A DNA stretch of 15,797 bases. Source: Clostridium sp. CAG:632. Its GTDB lineage: Bacteria > Bacillota > Clostridia > Lachnospirales > Lachnospiraceae. Each line of letters opens with the position of its first letter. Positions within the stretch are counted from its first letter, which is position 1. The notes under the pieces were generated by a model. That model made no database searches. It had not been told where the DNA came from and saw only the letters and a list, made by a program, of their open reading frames with translations. The stretch spans positions 1 to 15,797 of the forward strand of contig HF991297.1 in assembly GCA_000431515.1 (NCBI GenBank), read 5' to 3'. The position numbers and the translations under genes were made by a program. Shown here in pieces: positions 14,283 through 15,797 of the stretch.

Positions 14283-14828
14283 ATTGCTCGCTATTCATTT
14301 TTTAATGATCTCCCTTGAGATTTTTTGAGAAACTTTCCTTGATAATTACTTTTCCACACCTGCCATTATAGGTTCAACTTTCCAATTCATCCATAGTCTC
14401 TGATCCCGTTCTGTCTGCTCCTACTTGAATAATATCCGTTATTCGTTCGCCCAGCAGTTCCCGGAAATCTTATTATGATTGATTCTTTATGCCGTTTCTG
14501 AATGTGTCATCCAACACATCCGCCCGGTACAAAGCTTCTCACATAATAACTGATTCTATCTGTATCACGTATACACTGAATGGATCCGTTCATTCATCAA
14601 TCGTATGCTTTACATCTTAACTATCGAGCGTCCTGCTTCTTCTATCGTACGAAAGGTACGTTCCATATGGACTGTTTTAAGGTTTATCTTAAAGGCTTTC
14701 TGTGTGGACCTTTCTGTAAAACAGTTTACAATTGATAAATGGTTATGTCTGTCTGTCCAACGGAATCTCCTCCCTTCTTTTCTTATTCAGCCCCAGCTTG
14801 TATGGCTGTTTTTCTTTTTGTTTTCTAT
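14241..14828 (-). ncRNA. Candidate long structured non-coding RNA (about 590 bases), family not recognised
   Basis: A perfect-consensus promoter (14835-14863) points into this segment and a terminator closes it about 590 bases later, yet no protein of useful length is encoded on the minus strand. Several short perfect hairpins can be drawn: 14788-14808 (CAGCC/GGCTG), 14715-14730 (6 pairs, 4-base loop), 14676-14693 (6 pairs), 14646-14660 (5 pairs, 5-base loop), 14577-14596 (6 pairs) and 14502-14519 (6 pairs). A Shine-Dalgarno-like GGGAGGAG occurs near the 5' end but leads only to a 5-codon frame. I checked for marks of tmRNA, RNase P RNA and T-box leaders and saw none. The length is in the range of ROOL-type large RNAs, but I cannot match sequence. 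The alternative is a decayed small gene: protein-like in-frame stretches at 14538-14476 and 14469-14377 are separated by TAATAA. Confidence 0.4.
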
Positions 14829-14834
14829 AGCTTG

Positions 14835-14863
14835 ATTATATATGACCTCTTACGTTTTGTCAA
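14835..14863 (-). promoter_or_regulatory. Perfect-consensus sigma-A promoter without an obvious gene
   Basis: On the minus strand TTGACA (14858-14863), 17 bases, then TATAAT (14835-14840): both hexamers are exact consensus. The DNA just upstream (14864-14994) is very A/T-rich with A- and T-tracts, as in an UP element. The predicted transcription start is near 14828. This is the strongest-looking promoter in the window. Confidence 0.85.
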
Positions 14864-14994
14864 TACATTTTTGAAATTATTTTTATTTTATTTGATATTT
14901 GTTTTTATGTTCTACATTATTTTGTTATATTTGTTATAATTATTCAAATTGTATATTCAATTTTGATATAAATGTAAATCCTTTAAATGTAAAA
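14864..14994. other. AT-rich gene-free stretch between terminator and promoter
   Basis: This is the remaining part of the 907-base gap (14143-15049). It is almost entirely A/T with TTTT/ATTT tracts, no ribosome binding site and no credible frame on either strand. It separates the terminator of the cytidylate kinase-like gene from the consensus promoter and probably serves as upstream promoter DNA. Confidence 0.5.
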
Positions 14995-15042
14995 AACCGT
15001 TAGTGCCCGCCCGGTATACTACCTTTCAGAACACTAACGGTT
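14991..15042 (-). terminator. Intrinsic terminator of the cytidylate kinase-like gene
   Basis: On the minus strand AACCGTTAGTG (15042-15032) pairs perfectly with CACTAACGGTT (15005-14995), 11 pairs, followed by a T run. The 26-base loop is unusually long and contains a small GGTA/TACC hairpin of its own. It begins 8 bases after the stop codon. Confidence 0.85.
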
Positions 15043-15049
15043 CTCTGTT

Positions 15050-15652
15050 CTACTGTTCTTTTGCCTGTACTGCCTTCACATAATTCTCGATCATATCTGC
15101 TGTCGCTCCAAGCCCCAGACGGCTGCAGTTAATGGTCATGTCATAGTTTCTGGCATCGCCCCACTTGGTCTGGCAATAATAATTATGATATGACTTACGC
15201 TTCTTATCATGTCTGCGGATGATCATTTCAGCTTCTTCTGCAGACACTCCACGGGATTCCTGTACCCGCTTCAGCTTCGCTTCTTCATCTGCAATAATGA
15301 AAAAGCTCATCAGACCATCATATGCCTTTAACACATCTTCAGAGCATCGTCCGACAACAACGAATGATTCTCCGTTCTCTGCTTTTTCCTTCAAAAAATC
15401 AAACTGCATTCTTGCCGTAATTTCTTCCGGAGAGTTACTGTAACCACGTACACTTCTTGATAAGAGAAGGTTTCTCGGTGCCTCATCATACTTCTTCAGT
15501 CCCGTACCTGTCAAATCCTTTTCTGCTGCCACTGCATCTAACAGATTTCGATCATAGATTGGAAGTCCGAGTCTGGTTGCAAGTTCCTGTGCGACTTTAT
15601 GTCCGCCGCTGCCGTATTCACGGCTGATAGAAATAATCAACTGTTTTGCCAT
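15050..15652 (-). CDS. Cytidylate kinase-like family protein
   Basis: This is a 200-residue P-loop protein of the cytidylate kinase-like family (AAA_26 type) that is common in Clostridia and distinct from true Cmk; substrate and role are unknown. Seen: ISISREYGSGGHKVA (7-21), where the loop is GSGGHK rather than the standard GxxxxGK[ST]; DRNLLDAVA (34-42); VVVGRCSEDVL (98-108); and the lid-like arginine-rich RRHDKKRKSYHNYY (146-159) followed by WGDARNYDMTINCSRLG (164-180), which is characteristic of the family. AGGAGG lies 7 bases before ATG. It starts 12 bases after the stop of a membrane protein gene on the same strand and is closed by its own terminator, so it is the last gene of a unit that begins outside the window. 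It may be a nucleoside-type kinase or a small regulator; sequence alone does not say. Confidence 0.82.
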   Translation of the reverse strand: MAKQLIISISREYGSGGHKVAQELATRLGLPIYDRNLLDAVAAEKDLTGTGLKKYDEAPRNLLLSRSVRGYSNSPEEITARMQFDFLKEKAENGESFVVVGRCSEDVLKAYDGLMSFFIIADEEAKLKRVQESRGVSAEEAEMIIRRHDKKRKSYHNYYCQTKWGDARNYDMTINCSRLGLGATADMIENYVKAVQAKEQ

Positions 15653-15664
15653 TCCGAATCCTCC

Positions 15665-15797
15665 TTATAAATACCGTACAAAAATCCATACTGTGCAGAT
15701 GATCAGTACCAGAATGGTTGCCGGTGCTACCTTTGCACAATACTCGCCCCATCCAACCGGATGGCCTTCCTTTGCTGCTACCGAAGTACCAACTACA
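15665..15797 (-). CDS. C-terminal end of a membrane protein (partial, possibly an ion/anion permease)
   Basis: Only the last 43 codons are inside the window, ending at TAA (15665-15667). The readable piece has a hydrophilic stretch with AAKEGHPVGWGEY, then one hydrophobic segment of about 18 residues (ATILVLIICTVWIFVRYL) to the end, consistent with a final transmembrane helix and a short tail. The TSVAAKEGHPVGWGEYCK-like loop before the last helix recalls transporters of the SLC13/ArsB-like ion transporter group, but this is a weak guess from a fragment. The frame shows no stops and its stop codon lies 12 bases before the cytidylate kinase-like gene, whose ribosome binding site directly follows it. 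The two are very likely co-transcribed. Confidence 0.6.
   Translation of the reverse strand, partial: VVGTSVAAKEGHPVGWGEYCAKVAPATILVLIICTVWIFVRYL

Noticed and set aside
14290..14340. Plus-strand ATCTC/GAGAT hairpin followed by TTTTT as a terminator.
   Set aside because: The stem is only five pairs with a 4-base loop and no plus-strand gene ends nearby.
14605..14939. Two overlapping plus-strand frames (76 and 66 codons) in the gene-poor gap, one very hydrophobic.
   Set aside because: Neither has a ribosome binding site or promoter. Hydrophobicity follows from T-rich DNA, and both lie opposite the strong minus-strand promoter and candidate RNA.

Overview
The window reads as chromosome of a low-to-moderate GC anaerobic Firmicute, most likely a Lachnospiraceae member (Roseburia, Butyrivibrio, Lachnospira or a relative). 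This is inferred from strong AGGAGG-type ribosome binding sites, sigma-A-like promoters with 17-base spacers, the flavour of the proteins, and iron-sulfur enzymes that require anaerobiosis. It is not a database identification. I see no mobile element, CRISPR array, tRNA or rRNA gene.

Layout. At the left, a FliD-like protein gene (170-1432, +) converges on a stand-alone CheY-like receiver gene (1442-1834, -). A divergent promoter region then leads into a family 2 glycosyltransferase gene (2065-2802, +). That gene ends inside a hairpin (2775-2816) that can terminate transcription from both sides.

The centre is one long minus-strand gene cluster running from a good promoter at 12018-12046 to the bidirectional terminator near 2816. 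Its genes in order are an adenylation/carrier/thioester-reductase enzyme (11953-9014), PlsA-like double activase plus DUF2229-type protein (8991-6010), PlsR-like partner (6013-4718), thioredoxin (4679-4368), thioredoxin reductase (4297-3263) and YqeY (3258-2821). Gaps are -4 to 70 bases and no terminator is visible between genes. PlsA/PlsR is the two-gene anaerobic plasmalogen synthase type described in Clostridium perfringens, a benzoyl-CoA reductase/2-hydroxyacyl-CoA dehydratase-like machine that reduces a phospholipid ester to a vinyl ether. Here it sits with an enzyme whose domains fit reduction of a free carboxylic (probably fatty) acid to an aldehyde or alcohol, and with a thiol redox pair. 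Together they suggest an anaerobic ether-lipid/fatty-aldehyde unit. The link between the carboxylic acid reductase-like enzyme and plasmalogen synthesis is my inference, and is the most interesting point in the window.

To the right lie a branched-chain aminotransferase gene (ilvE) with its own consensus promoter and terminator, an aldose 1-epimerase-family gene, and a 907-base stretch without a convincing protein gene. That stretch holds a perfect-consensus minus-strand promoter (TTGACA-N17-TATAAT), several short perfect hairpins and an intrinsic terminator about 590 bases downstream, so it may encode a long structured non-coding RNA. The window ends with a cytidylate kinase-like gene and the C-terminal end of a membrane protein immediately upstream of it, both on the minus strand.
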